Origin: Methylobacterium sp. | Lineage (GTDB): Bacteria > Pseudomonadota > Alphaproteobacteria > Rhizobiales > Beijerinckiaceae | DNA length: 14,793 nucleotides | Direction of reading: 5' to 3' | Assembly (NCBI GenBank): GCA_021154065.1 | Contig: JAJKJG010000403.1 | Span: 1-14,793, forward strand | Part shown: positions 14,705 to 14,793 of the stretch, piece after piece | Numbering within the stretch: the stretch's first letter is position 1 | How the letters are laid out: the number at the start of each line of letters is the position of its first letter | The notes under the pieces: generated by a model | The model's database searches: none | Told to the model about the DNA's origin: nothing | Seen by the model: the letters and a program-made list of their open reading frames with translations, nothing else | Position numbers and translations under genes: made by a program

Positions 14705-14793
14705 GGGAGGCCGAGAGCGCAGGAGGGAGCCGCGCTTTCGCACCGGTCCGCGCGAGGGTCAAGGGCGGCGGCCGTCTAGGATTTTGCGCGCGC

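Noticed and set aside
1..14793. tRNA, rRNA, CRISPR arrays, insertion sequences, toxin-antitoxin or defence genes
   Set aside because: I looked for repeats with regular spacing, transposase motifs, cloverleaf-like sequences and known defence domains and saw none.

Overview
The window looks like chromosomal core sequence from a high-GC alphaproteobacterium, most probably of the order Hyphomicrobiales (Rhizobiales). This rests on protein character (an HslV with a short propeptide, an NFU1-type NifU protein, DUF2628 and DUF29 proteins, a Hyphomicrobiales-style adenosine kinase), on GC near 70% in the core genes by hand count of short stretches, on frequent GTG/TTG starts, and on two intergenic palindromes with a CTTGA loop that resemble repeats I recall from this group. 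I cannot name a genus.

Layout. Bases 1-169 hold no convincing gene but contain an unusual three-part inverted repeat. On the minus strand, transcribed towards the left edge, lie a universal stress protein, an Nfu-type Fe-S scaffold, tsaB and rimI (170-2572). Divergent from these is a plus-strand heat-shock protease block: hslV, an AAC(6')-like GNAT acetyltransferase whose N-terminus is displaced by an apparent one-base frameshift, and hslU (2699-5071). A likely 40-codon small gene (5162-5284) precedes murJ and trpS (5347-8005). Then comes a histidine cluster, hisB-DUF2628-hisH-hisA-DUF29-hisF-hisE, running into coaA (8087-13253). The 449-bp gap after coaA carries, on the minus strand, a likely 38-aa membrane peptide gene with a good intrinsic terminator and a possible stress sigma-factor promoter. 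The window closes with a PfkB-family adenosine kinase on the minus strand (13703-14704).

How the genes work together. HslV and HslU form the ATP-dependent HslUV protease. HisB, HisH, HisA, HisF and HisE cover part of histidine synthesis, including the complete imidazole-glycerol-phosphate synthase (HisH plus HisF); hisG, hisD, hisC and hisI must lie elsewhere. TsaB and RimI act on tRNA t6A formation and on ribosomal protein acetylation. MurJ flips lipid II, TrpS charges tRNA(Trp) and CoaA starts coenzyme A synthesis. Several junctions are 4-bp stop/start overlaps, which suggests translational coupling.

Nothing here is a clearly new multi-gene system. The items most worth a second look are the frameshifted acetyltransferase inside hslVU, the lower-GC DUF29 gene inside the his cluster, the two unlisted small genes, and two promoter candidates resembling those of the general stress sigma factor EcfG.
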